Source: Streptomyces sp. T12 (GTDB taxonomy: Bacteria > Actinomycetota > Actinomycetes > Streptomycetales > Streptomycetaceae). From it: 64,000 nucleotides of DNA. The DNA lies in contig NZ_CP117866.1 of NCBI RefSeq assembly GCF_028736035.1, forward strand, positions 2,046,001-2,110,000, given 5' to 3'. This document shows positions 49,758 to 57,778 of the stretch, piece by piece (position 1 is the first letter of the stretch; every line of letters starts with the position of its first letter). The position numbers and the translations under genes were made by a program. The notes below the pieces were generated by a model that was given only the letters and a program-made list of their open reading frames with translations, searched no databases and had not been told where the DNA came from.

Positions 49758-50399
49758 TCACTTCGTGGCGGTCAGGTGGGCGAAGACCACCACGTTGCTG
49801 GTGTATCCCGTCCGCCGGCCGAACAGGCCACCGCAGGTGATCACGCGGAGTTCCGGGCGCCCGGTGGGGCCGTAGACCTCCTTGTCGGGGAAGCCCGCCT
49901 TGTCGTAGACCTTCACCCGGTCCACGGTGTACACGGCGCTGCGGCCGTCCGCGCGCCGCGCCTCGATCTGCTTGCCGCGCTTCACCGAGGCGAGACCGGC
50001 GAACACGGCGGCACCGGTCCTGGTGTCACGGTGGCCGACTGCGACGGCGGTGCCGGGCTCGCCGGGGGTGGGGCCGCCCCGGTACCAGCCGACGATGTTC
50101 GGGTTGTCGATGGGCGGTGTCTCCAACTCCTGGTTCCCGTCGAGCCCGAGGCCCGTGATCGGGGCGTCGATGCCCAGGGCCGGGATGCGCAGGGACGTCG
50201 GCCTCGAGCGCGGCAAGGGGCGGGGCGGGGGCGTCGGCTTGGCGGGGGCGGCAGCGTGGGCCCGGCCTGCGGTCGGCGTGCCCTGTCCGTCGCACCGCAC
50301 CACCACCATGACCAGGACGACCGTGAGCATGGCAGTCCTGGCCAGGCGGTAGGCGCGGGTCCGGTGCCAGGGCCTGCGTCTGCGCCTACGCGGCACCAT
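49758..50399 (-). CDS. Class F-like sortase
   Basis: A 213-residue cysteine transpeptidase anchored by an N-terminal membrane helix (about 21-36). Catalytic residues are present: H123 in VGHRDT, C189 in RVITCGG and R195/R196. The pattern resembles class E/F sortases of actinobacteria. ATG at 50399 lies within the upstream gene (14-bp overlap), coupling it to its probable substrate. It should attach that secreted protein to the peptidoglycan or process it; exact motif recognised is uncertain. Confidence 0.9.
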   Translation of the reverse strand: MVPRRRRRRPWHRTRAYRLARTAMLTVVLVMVVVRCDGQGTPTAGRAHAAAPAKPTPPPRPLPRSRPTSLRIPALGIDAPITGLGLDGNQELETPPIDNPNIVGWYRGGPTPGEPGTAVAVGHRDTRTGAAVFAGLASVKRGKQIEARRADGRSAVYTVDRVKVYDKAGFPDKEVYGPTGRPELRVITCGGLFGRRTGYTSNVVVFAHLTATK

Positions 50400-51036
50400 C
50401 GGGCCGCCGGCGGGTCCTGCGGACGTACGCGGTGCCGCCGACGGCGACCAGGCCCACGGCAGCCGCGGCGGTCACCGGTGCGTACGCGGCCGCGGTGTCG
50501 ATGAGACCGCCGCCACCCGCATGCACACCGCCCTTCGGGCCGTGGTCGCCCCGCCCCCATCCCTCGTTGTGGCCGTGGTCCTCGATGCGCCCCTCCGGAC
50601 CGTGCCTTCCCTCCCGCCTGTCGCCGCACTTGACACGGAAGAGCTTTCTCTTGGTGTTGGTGACGTCCACGGTCCAGGTGATCATGTATTGCCCGTCCGC
50701 CAACCCCAGCAAGTCGGTGTGCCCGGCGCCCCCCGCGAGCTGGATGGTGCCGGTGACGGTAGCGGCGCTGGGCAGCGGAGGCTGCGGCGTGATGGTGTAC
50801 TCGATCGAGGGGAGAGTGTCGAAGTTGACGGCATCGAGGTAGAACCTGCAGACCACCGCCTCGTCATCCGGGGTGCCGTAGGGCATGCCCTCGCCATGGA
50901 TCCTGATGTCGCCGTTCGCCTGGGCCGACGCGGTCGGCGCCGCCACCCACGACGCACCCGCCGCGGCGAGGGCCGTGAGGACGACAGTGGCGCCCGCGCG
51001 GGCGCGGAACGTACGTGAGGGTGTCAGGGTCGGCAT
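50386..51036 (-). CDS. Probable sortase-substrate cell-surface protein
   Basis: A 216-residue secreted protein. Signal peptide about 1-40 (TVVLTALAAAGASWVAAPTASA), a beta-rich extracellular domain with two cysteines (C63, C137), a His/Gly-rich spacer (about 140-170), then GVHAGGGGLIDTAAAYAP followed by a hydrophobic helix (about 187-203) and the basic tail RRTRRR. This C-terminal layout is that of a wall-sorting signal, but no LPxTG or LAxTG is present; the HAGGGG stretch may be the signal. It overlaps the sortase gene. ATG at 51036 follows AGAGGAG. Confidence 0.82.
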   Translation of the reverse strand: MPTLTPSRTFRARAGATVVLTALAAAGASWVAAPTASAQANGDIRIHGEGMPYGTPDDEAVVCRFYLDAVNFDTLPSIEYTITPQPPLPSAATVTGTIQLAGGAGHTDLLGLADGQYMITWTVDVTNTKRKLFRVKCGDRREGRHGPEGRIEDHGHNEGWGRGDHGPKGGVHAGGGGLIDTAAAYAPVTAAAAVGLVAVGGTAYVRRTRRRPDGAA

Positions 51037-51136
51037 GCGCGCTCCTCTGATTCAGACGATTTTCATACAAATCGCTCCTTCGCCTGACTCTCCGCTACGC
51101 GTACAGCGACTCGCCGCACCGATGTCCGGCGCGTCG

Positions 51137-52372
51137 TCAAAGATCGCTCGTCCGGCGGAATCCTGAGCGCTTCGGCCGCTCCGCCGCGGCCGGTCCGGGC
51201 CCTTCGGGCCGCTTCGGGGTCCGTGCGGCGATGCCCGCCGACAGCACCAGCAACGCCCCCAGCATCAGGAACGGCGCCGCCACCCCCGCGATGCCGGCGA
51301 CCAGGCCCGCGGAGGCCGGCGCGGCCACCTGGCCGAGGCGGTTGCCGGTCAGCCGCAGGGCGAGGGCGGTGGAGCGGGCGCCGTCGGGGGCCGCCTGGAC
51401 GACCGTCGTCATGGACAGCGGCTGGCCGACGCCGAGGCAGAAGCCCAGCACCGCCAGCATCAGGGCCAGCGCCCACACCGGCACCGGCAGCGCGATCCCG
51501 GCGCACAGCAGGGCCGCCAGCAGACAGGTCACGGTCAGCAGCAGGGTGCGGCCGAGCAGCCGCAGCAGGGGCGTCAGGACCAGACGGCACGCGATGCTGG
51601 CCGCCGCGCGCAGGCTCAGCAGGAGGCCGATCACCGACGGCGCGATGCCCCGGTGCTCGCCGACCACCGGGAGGTAGGCGGTGAGGATGTCGGTCGCGGA
51701 CAGCACGGCGAGGCTGATGAAGATGCCGGCGGGCACCCCCCGGGCACGCAGGATGCGCCGCACGGGGACCCGTTCGCCTTGTTCCTCGCGGGACTTGGAC
51801 GTCGTACGGCTCTCTATGTGCCACAGCGAGGTGAGCGCGACCGCGCCGCCCGCGCCCGCCACCAGCAGGGCGAAGGCGCTCGTGCCCGCCATGTCCCGGC
51901 CGCCGATCAGCGCGCCCGCGGCGATCGGGCCGACCAGCTGGCCGAGGGAGGCGCCGATGGTGAAGTGACCGAAGTTGCGGTCCTGTTCGTGCGGGGCGGA
52001 CTGGCGGGCGACGAGCGACTGGGCGCCGATGACGAAGCAGAGATGGCCGAGGCCCATCACACCGCTCCAGACCGCCATCCCCCACAGGGAGTTCGCGATA
52101 CCGCTCATCGCGCAGCCGCCCGATATCAGCACGACCCCGACGGGCAGCAGCGGCGCACAGCGGCCGTGGTCGGTGCGGCGGCCCAGCGGGACGGCGGCGA
52201 ACAGCGGGAGCAGGGCGTACACACCCGCGATCACACCGATCGCCCGCTCGTCCGCGCCCAACGCCAGCGCCCGGTAGGAGACGGCGGGCCGGGCCATGGA
52301 CACCGCCCCCTGCGCGAAGCTGAAGGCGATGACGAGGCGGAGCAGCCAGCCGCGGTTCCCACCGGGCGCCAT
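51137..52372 (-). CDS. MFS transporter
   Basis: A 411-residue major facilitator with 12 predicted helices. It has a loop 2-3 motif LGRRTDHGRCAPLLPVG (about 63-79) and a second-half GQPLSMTTVVQAAPDGARSTALALRLTGNRLGQ (split, about 316-348), as in sugar/drug efflux-type MFS proteins. ATG at 52372 follows GGAGGA. It ends 100 bp upstream of the sortase-substrate start and follows the CitMHS gene by 49 bp on the same strand. Substrate unknown; citrate-related transport with its neighbour is possible but unsupported. Confidence 0.85.
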   Translation of the reverse strand: MAPGGNRGWLLRLVIAFSFAQGAVSMARPAVSYRALALGADERAIGVIAGVYALLPLFAAVPLGRRTDHGRCAPLLPVGVVLISGGCAMSGIANSLWGMAVWSGVMGLGHLCFVIGAQSLVARQSAPHEQDRNFGHFTIGASLGQLVGPIAAGALIGGRDMAGTSAFALLVAGAGGAVALTSLWHIESRTTSKSREEQGERVPVRRILRARGVPAGIFISLAVLSATDILTAYLPVVGEHRGIAPSVIGLLLSLRAAASIACRLVLTPLLRLLGRTLLLTVTCLLAALLCAGIALPVPVWALALMLAVLGFCLGVGQPLSMTTVVQAAPDGARSTALALRLTGNRLGQVAAPASAGLVAGIAGVAAPFLMLGALLVLSAGIAARTPKRPEGPGPAAAERPKRSGFRRTSDL

Positions 52373-52421
52373 GAACGTGTCCTCCTGGAAAGGTGCGTGC
52401 GGATCGGATGGTCCAGACGGT

Positions 52422-53837
52422 TCAGATGATGCCGAAGAGCATGCCCGCCGCGAGGATGATCAGGCAGGTGAGCGCCGCCCACTTCACCACGAACTTGGTG
52501 TGGTCGCCGAACTCCACCTTGGCCATGCCGACCAGGACGTACACGGCCGGGACGAGCGGGCTCGACATGTGCAGCGGCTGGCCGACCAGGGAGGCGCGGG
52601 CCATCTCCAGCGGGGTGACGCCGTGCGCCGCGCCGGCCTCGGCGAGGACCGGGAGGACGCCGAAGTAGAAGCCGTCGTTCGACATGAAGTACGTGAGCGG
52701 AAGGCTCAGCAGACCGGTGACCAGGGCCATGTGCGGGCCCATGCCCTCGGGGATGACGTCGACCATCCAGCGGGCCATGTGGTCGACCATGCCGGTGCCC
52801 TGCAGGACGCCGGTGAAGACGGCGGCGGCGAAGACCATGCCGGCGACGTTCAGGACGTTGTCGGCGTGCGCGGCGAGGCGGGCCTTCTGGTCGGGGATGT
52901 GCGGGAAGTTCACGGTGAGCACGAGCGCAGCGCCGAGCAGGAACAGCACCGGGATCGGCAGCCACTCCATGATCATGGCGGTGAGCAGGACGACCGTGAC
53001 CAGCGCGTTGAACCAGTACAGCTTGGGGCGCAGGGTGGCGCGATTCGGGTCGAGGACCGTGAAGCGCTCCTCCTCCTCGTCATCTTCGGCGTCGGTGCCG
53101 GAGCCGGCGCCGCCGGTGGTCACGGGGGTCTTCGAGTCACCGGAGCCGCCGGCGCCCACGAGAACCGTCTCGGACTCCTTCTCCTCGGCCTTCTCCTCGA
53201 CCAGGATCTCGTCCAGCGTCAGCACACCGAGCCGCTTGCGCTCGCGCAGGCCCAGGAAGTACGAGAGGACGAAGACGCCCAGCAGGCCGACGAGCAGGGC
53301 CGGGATCATCGGGACAAAGATGTCGCTGGCATCGAGCTTGAGCGCGGTGGCGGCGCGGGCGGTCGGGCCGCCCCACGGCAGGGTGTTCATCACGCCGTTG
53401 GCCATGGCGGCCACACCGGTCATCACGACCAGGCTCATCTTCAGGCGCTTGTACAGCGGGTACATCGCCGAGACCGTGATCATGAAGGTGGTCGAGCCGT
53501 CGCCGTCGAGCGAGACGATCGCGGCGAGGATCGCCGTACCGACGACGATGCGCATCGGGTCGGCCTTGGCGAACTTCAGGATCCCCCGAACGATCGGGTC
53601 GAAGAGGCCGACATCGATCATCACACCGAAGTAGACGATCGCGAACATGAGCATCGCCGCGGTGGGGGCGAGGCTGGTGACGCCGTCGATGACGTAGTCA
53701 CCGAGCTTGGCGCCCTTCCCGACGAAGACGCAGAACAGTGCCGGAATCAGCACGAGCGCCGCGATCGGCGACATCTTCTTCATCATGATCAGGACCAGGA
53801 AGGTCGCGATCATGGCGAAGCCAAGAATGGTCAGCAT
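52422..53837 (-). CDS. CitMHS-family citrate:metal/H+ symporter
   Basis: A 471-residue membrane transporter of the CitMHS family, which imports metal-citrate complexes. Twelve hydrophobic segments; conserved stretches LVSLDGDGSTTFMITVSAMYP (about 109-129), NTLPWGGPTARA (about 149-160) and SNDGFYFGVLPV near the C-terminus. A central cytoplasmic loop (about 205-265) is strongly acidic (DAEDDEEEERF) and Gly/Thr-rich. ATG at 53837; the RBS is weak (TTAGG). A 9-bp inverted repeat (53846-53854, 53893-53901) lies directly upstream. No two-component regulator is adjacent. Confidence 0.92.
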   Translation of the reverse strand: MLTILGFAMIATFLVLIMMKKMSPIAALVLIPALFCVFVGKGAKLGDYVIDGVTSLAPTAAMLMFAIVYFGVMIDVGLFDPIVRGILKFAKADPMRIVVGTAILAAIVSLDGDGSTTFMITVSAMYPLYKRLKMSLVVMTGVAAMANGVMNTLPWGGPTARAATALKLDASDIFVPMIPALLVGLLGVFVLSYFLGLRERKRLGVLTLDEILVEEKAEEKESETVLVGAGGSGDSKTPVTTGGAGSGTDAEDDEEEERFTVLDPNRATLRPKLYWFNALVTVVLLTAMIMEWLPIPVLFLLGAALVLTVNFPHIPDQKARLAAHADNVLNVAGMVFAAAVFTGVLQGTGMVDHMARWMVDVIPEGMGPHMALVTGLLSLPLTYFMSNDGFYFGVLPVLAEAGAAHGVTPLEMARASLVGQPLHMSSPLVPAVYVLVGMAKVEFGDHTKFVVKWAALTCLIILAAGMLFGII

Positions 53838-53845
53838 GAGTGGAT

Positions 53846-53901
53846 ACCTAACGTTCGCCCTTGAACGACCCACCAGGGCCGGCGGTGGGACGACGTTAGG
53901 T
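53846..53901. promoter_or_regulatory. Long-spaced inverted repeat upstream of CitMHS gene
   Basis: ACCTAACGT (53846-53854) and ACGTTAGGT (53893-53901) are perfect 9-bp arms separated by 38 bp, starting 9 bp before the start codon. They could be two half-sites for a looping regulator or the base of an RNA stem masking the start region. Confidence 0.5.
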
Positions 53902-53971
53902 CTCTTCAAACAGCGTTAACAAGACGTTGACATGCGAGCAATAAGCGCAAAACTCCAGGTCAGAGCTTTGC

Positions 53972-56224
53972 TCAGGTCAGAGCCGTGATCTTTTCGGCCA
54001 CCGGGACCACTTCGACCGGCACCCCGTTGAGCACCGCGTTGCCCGACAGGGGGTCGAGCAGGCTGCCGTCGAGGAGCTGGTTGACGTTGACTCCGGGGTC
54101 GGCGGCGGCGTGGCTGAGGCGGGTGCCGGGGCGGTCGTGACCCCAGCCGTGCGGCAGGCTCACCACGCCCGGGCGCACGCCGTCGGTGACCTCGGTGGGG
54201 GCGGTCACCTCTCCCCCGGCGCCCTTGAGGCGTACGGCCGCCCCGTTCCGTACGCCGAGCCGCTCGGCGTCCTCGGGGTGGATGTGCAGGGTGCAGCGGT
54301 TGGTGCCGCCGGTGAGGGCGGGCACGTTGTGCATCCAGCTGTTGTTGGAGCGCAGATGACGGCGGCCGACGAGGACGAGCCCGTCGGGGCGGTCCCGCAG
54401 CGCCGCACGGAGGCGGGGCAGGTCGTCGGCGATGGGCTGCGGCAGCAGCTCGACCTTGCCGCTGACGGTCTTCAGCGGCTGCGGCAGGCGAGGGCGGAGC
54501 GGGCCGAGGTCGATGCCGTGCGGGTGGTCCAGCAGCTTCTGCAGGGTCAGGCCGTCGGGGCGGGCGCCGAAGCCGTCGCCGTACGGGCCGAGGCGCAGCA
54601 TCATGTCCAGGCGCCGCTCGGGGCCGTTGACGCCGGTGAGCTGCGCGGCGAGTTCGCGCGGGTCCCTTCCGTGCACGGGTGAGTGCGGCTCCTTCACCGC
54701 CTTGCCGAGGGTCTGGCCGATGACCAGGTCGTCCACCGCGGACGGGTCGGCGCCGTGCATGCCGGTGGCAGCGAGGATCAGCCGGGCCAGAATCTCGGTC
54801 TCGGCCATGCGGCCCGGCTCCAGCGGGACGGCGGGGCGGGTGTAGCGGACCTGGTTGCGGACGGCGAGGGTGTTGAAGGCGAAGTCGTGGTGCGGGCTCT
54901 GCGAGGGCGGGGGCGGCGGCAGCACGACGTGGGCGTGGCGCGAGGTCTCGTTGAGGTACGGGTCGACGCTGACCATGAAGTCGAGCGAGCCGAGGGCCTT
55001 GTCGAGGCGGTCGCCGTCAGGGGCGGACAGCACCGGGTTGCTGGCGACCGCGATGAGCGCCCGGATCGGCTCGCCCTCCTCGGTGGCGGTGTCGATCTCC
55101 TCGGCGAGCGCGGAGAGCGGCAACTCCCCCTTCGCCTCGGGGTGCCGCCCGACCCGGGAGCGCCAGCGCCCCAGCGCGAAGCCGTGGCCGGGCCCCGCGG
55201 GGCGGGGCGTCCTGTCGGTGGCCGCCTGGGGGAAGAGGGCGCCGCCGGGGCGGTCGAGGTTGCCGGTGAGGATGTTGAGGACATCGACGAGCCAGCTGGC
55301 CAGCGTGCCGTGCGGGACGGTGCAGCTGCCGATGCGGCCGTAGACGGCGGCGGTGGGGGCGGCGGCGAGTTCGCGGGCGAGGGTGCGGATCGTACCGGCG
55401 TCCACGTCGCAGGCGTCGGCGACGGCTTCGGGGGTGAATTCCCGTACGGCGTCCCGGAGTTCGTCGAGTCCCTGGAGGTGCGGGGTCAGCTCCCGCGGAT
55501 CGGCGAGGCCTTCCTCGAAGAGCGCGTAGGCCATCGCGGCGAGCAGCAGCGCGTCGGTGCCGGGCCGGATCGCGATGTGCCGGTCGGCGAGTTTCGCGGT
55601 GCGGGTGCGGCGCGGGTCGATGACGGTGAGGGTGCCGCCGCGGGCCTTGAGTGCCTTCAGCTTGCCGGGGAAGTCGGGGGCGGTGCACAGGCTGCCGTTG
55701 GACTCCAGGGGGTTGGCACCGATCAGGAGCAGATGGTCGGTGTGGTCCAGGTCCGGCACGGGGATCGCGTTGGCGTCGCCGTAGAGCAGGCCGCTGGAGA
55801 CGTGCTTGGGCATCTGGTCGACCGTGGACGCGGTGAAGAGGCTGCGGGTGCGCAGGCCGGCCAGCAGCACCGTCGGGTAGAGGGCGCCGGCCATGGTGTG
55901 CACGTTGGGGTTGCCGAGCACGATGCCGACCGCGTTCGCGCCGTACCGCTCGACGACCGGGCGGATACCGGCGGCGACCGCGTCGAAGGCCTCCTCCCAG
56001 GTGGCCTCGCGCAGCTCGCCGTCCTTGCGCACGAGCGGGGTGCGCAGCCGGTCGGGGTCGCCGTCGACGGCCCCGAAGGAGGCGCCCTTGGGGCAGATGA
56101 ACCCCTGGCTGAACACGTCGTCGCGGTCACCGCGGGCACCGGTGACCTTCGTCCCCTCGATGGTGAGCGTCAGGCCGCAGGTGGCCTCACACAGGGGGCA
56201 GATGCGCAGTGCGGTGCGGGACAC
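53972..56224 (-). CDS. Molybdopterin oxidoreductase (nitrate reductase/FDH-like)
   Basis: A 750-residue DMSO-reductase-superfamily enzyme with an N-terminal [4Fe-4S] site (C9, C12, C16, C44), molybdopterin domains (about 50-600) and the C-terminal dinucleotide-binding domain with RHLRSNNSWMHN (about 600-612). It lacks a Tat signal, so it is cytoplasmic. GTG at 56224 directly follows GGGAGGA. The molybdenum-ligand region (TASTVDQMPKHVSSG) shows no obvious Cys or Sec. The reaction is unassigned; such single-gene forms are often annotated as molybdopterin oxidoreductase. A TetR operator candidate lies upstream. Confidence 0.9.
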   Translation of the reverse strand: MSRTALRICPLCEATCGLTLTIEGTKVTGARGDRDDVFSQGFICPKGASFGAVDGDPDRLRTPLVRKDGELREATWEEAFDAVAAGIRPVVERYGANAVGIVLGNPNVHTMAGALYPTVLLAGLRTRSLFTASTVDQMPKHVSSGLLYGDANAIPVPDLDHTDHLLLIGANPLESNGSLCTAPDFPGKLKALKARGGTLTVIDPRRTRTAKLADRHIAIRPGTDALLLAAMAYALFEEGLADPRELTPHLQGLDELRDAVREFTPEAVADACDVDAGTIRTLARELAAAPTAAVYGRIGSCTVPHGTLASWLVDVLNILTGNLDRPGGALFPQAATDRTPRPAGPGHGFALGRWRSRVGRHPEAKGELPLSALAEEIDTATEEGEPIRALIAVASNPVLSAPDGDRLDKALGSLDFMVSVDPYLNETSRHAHVVLPPPPPSQSPHHDFAFNTLAVRNQVRYTRPAVPLEPGRMAETEILARLILAATGMHGADPSAVDDLVIGQTLGKAVKEPHSPVHGRDPRELAAQLTGVNGPERRLDMMLRLGPYGDGFGARPDGLTLQKLLDHPHGIDLGPLRPRLPQPLKTVSGKVELLPQPIADDLPRLRAALRDRPDGLVLVGRRHLRSNNSWMHNVPALTGGTNRCTLHIHPEDAERLGVRNGAAVRLKGAGGEVTAPTEVTDGVRPGVVSLPHGWGHDRPGTRLSHAAADPGVNVNQLLDGSLLDPLSGNAVLNGVPVEVVPVAEKITALT

Positions 56225-56270
56225 GGGTCCTCCCGGGGTGGCGGCAGCGGTGACGCACGGACTCGGCCGA

Positions 56271-56288
56271 GCATACCGACCGGTATGC
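56271..56288. promoter_or_regulatory. 18-bp perfect TetR-type palindrome
   Basis: GCATACCGACCGGTATGC has perfect 8-bp arms around AC, 47 bp before the molybdo-oxidoreductase start and downstream of the TetR stop. It resembles the CATAC/GTATG operators elsewhere in the window but has shorter spacing (arms 4 bp closer), so a different TetR is likely, probably the one encoded at 56378-56992. Confidence 0.6.
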
Positions 56289-56377
56289 ATGGAGGGGAGC
56301 CCCTGCCGGGGACGAAGTCGGAAATTCACGAACCGGTGCCCCGGAGGCCGGCCGGACCTCTCAGCCGGGTACCCGCG

Positions 56378-56992
56378 TCAGTCCAGCACCCGTGCCAGAT
56401 ACGCCCGCAGCATCTCCCGCGCCTCGCCGATGATCCGCTCGTCGCCCTCCGGCGCCACCCGGAAGGCGAGGTGGACCAGGGTGTCGGCGGTCTCGACGGC
56501 GACGAGGAAGATGCGGCGCAGATCTTCGTCCGGTTCGCGGTCGAGGTAGCCGGAGAGCAGGTCGGTGAGGCGGTCGGCGACGCGGTGGTTGGGTTCGCTG
56601 CGGGTGCCGACCGGGATCTGGTTGCCGAAGTCGACGAGGGAGAAGCCGGGCGCGGTGCGCTTCATGGCGAGGTACTCGTCGAGCACGGCATCCATGGCCG
56701 CCCGCCAGCCTCCGTCACCGGCCTCCTTGAGGCGCTCGGTGACGCGGACGGTGTAGCGATCGAGGTTGCGCTGGGCGAGGGCGTCGGCCATCTGGCGTTT
56801 GTTGCCGAAGAAGCGGTAGACCGAGCCGATGGGAACGCCCGCGCGCTGGGCGACGGCCCGCGTGCTCAGGTCGTCGTAGCCGACCTCGTCGAGGAGGTCG
56901 GCGCAGGCGTCGAGGATCCTGGTGAGCCGTTCGGCGCTGCGCCGCTGCACGGGCGCCCGGCGAAGCGTTTCTGGGTGGGGCACGGTCTTCAT
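56378..56992 (-). CDS. TetR-family regulator
   Basis: A 204-residue TetR protein with DLSTRAVAQRAGVPIGSVYRFFGNKRQMADALAQ (split helix-turn-helix, about 40-73) and a C-domain in which VALVAVETADTLVHLAFRV-like segments form the ligand cavity. ATG at 56992 overlaps the lipoprotein stop (ATGA), so the two are co-translated. It precedes the molybdo-oxidoreductase on the same strand with a perfect palindrome between. It is probably an autonomous regulator of that enzyme; ligand unknown. Confidence 0.87.
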   Translation of the reverse strand: MKTVPHPETLRRAPVQRRSAERLTRILDACADLLDEVGYDDLSTRAVAQRAGVPIGSVYRFFGNKRQMADALAQRNLDRYTVRVTERLKEAGDGGWRAAMDAVLDEYLAMKRTAPGFSLVDFGNQIPVGTRSEPNHRVADRLTDLLSGYLDREPDEDLRRIFLVAVETADTLVHLAFRVAPEGDERIIGEAREMLRAYLARVLD

Positions 56993-57618
56993 GATGCCTT
57001 TCCGCCTCGGTCCGGTGAACCTCGCCCCCCTGTACGGAGGCGGGTGCCCGGCGCACTCAGTGCCGCGGTGGACGGGGTCGGCGTCGGCGTCGGCGTCACG
57101 GTCGCTTCCGCCTCCGATGCCGTGATGTCGGCCGCGCTCTCGACGGGGTCGCCGTTCACCGCCCACACCGTGCCGTCGTCGGCGTACAGGCGGACGGTGA
57201 CCTTGTGCGTGCCGCGTGGGACGAGGTCGGCCGCGAGGCGGTACTCGGGGGTGCGGAGCCTGGTGACGAGGCGGCCGTCCACGAAGAGGTACGCGAGCCC
57301 GCGGCCGGCCACCGCCTGCGCCTTCGTACCGGCGGGCGAGAAGCGGAAACCGCGGACAGTCAGCCGTACGTCCCAGCTGCCGTCGCCGCTGACCGGGTCC
57401 GGCTGCACCTCGATGCCGACCTCGGGCGCGCCGCCCTCGTCCACCTCGCGGTAGTGCCGCCCGTCGTCGTCGGTGTCGTCGAGGACCTTGCCCACCGGGG
57501 AGGGCGAGGCGCCGCTCTCCCCCTGGTCCCGGGCATCACTGGAGCCGCAGCCCGCGGATCCGGTCAACAGCAGGACACAGACCGCGAGCGCGGCGAGCAG
57601 GCTCCGCGTCCACGACAT
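56989..57618 (-). CDS. Putative lipoprotein, function unknown
   Basis: A 209-residue exported protein with a type II signal (RSLLAALAVCVLLLTGSAGC; lipobox Cys about 24), then a Ser/Asp/Gly-rich stretch and a beta-rich domain (about 60-165) with VRLTVRGFRFSPAGTKA and HKVTVRLYADDGTVWAVNG, consistent with an immunoglobulin-like or copper-chaperone-type fold, but I do not recognise it. A Thr/Pro-repeat (TPTPTPTP) precedes the C-terminus. Its stop overlaps the TetR start. Divergent from hmgA. Confidence 0.78.
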   Translation of the reverse strand: MSWTRSLLAALAVCVLLLTGSAGCGSSDARDQGESGASPSPVGKVLDDTDDDGRHYREVDEGGAPEVGIEVQPDPVSGDGSWDVRLTVRGFRFSPAGTKAQAVAGRGLAYLFVDGRLVTRLRTPEYRLAADLVPRGTHKVTVRLYADDGTVWAVNGDPVESAADITASEAEATVTPTPTPTPSTAALSAPGTRLRTGGRGSPDRGGKAS

Positions 57619-57716
57619 GCCGGGAGACTAGAACACCGGTCCGACAGCCGGATCCCCCTGAAGGCTGGTTGGCGTCCGGTTCTCGTCGTACCTCCAGAGG
57701 AGGATCAGCGCATCTC

Positions 57717-57758
57717 TTGCGCTCACGAAACCGCAATCCTACGGTGAAGCATAGGAAT
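57717..57758 (+). promoter_or_regulatory. hmgA promoter with inverted repeat
   Basis: TTGCGC (57717-57722) and TACGGT (57740-57745), 17 bp apart, fit a housekeeping promoter with a start about 28 bp before hmgA. AATCCTA (57735-57741) and TAGGAAT (57752-57758) form an imperfect inverted repeat over the -10 and start region, a candidate repressor site. Confidence 0.55.
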
Positions 57759-57778
57759 CAGATCTCAAGGGAGCGATC

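Noticed and set aside
56271..56288. Fourth member of the 20-bp TetR operator family
   Set aside because: Half-sites match, but the arms are 4 bp closer than in 22852, 28356 and 45011, so the same dimer is unlikely to bind.
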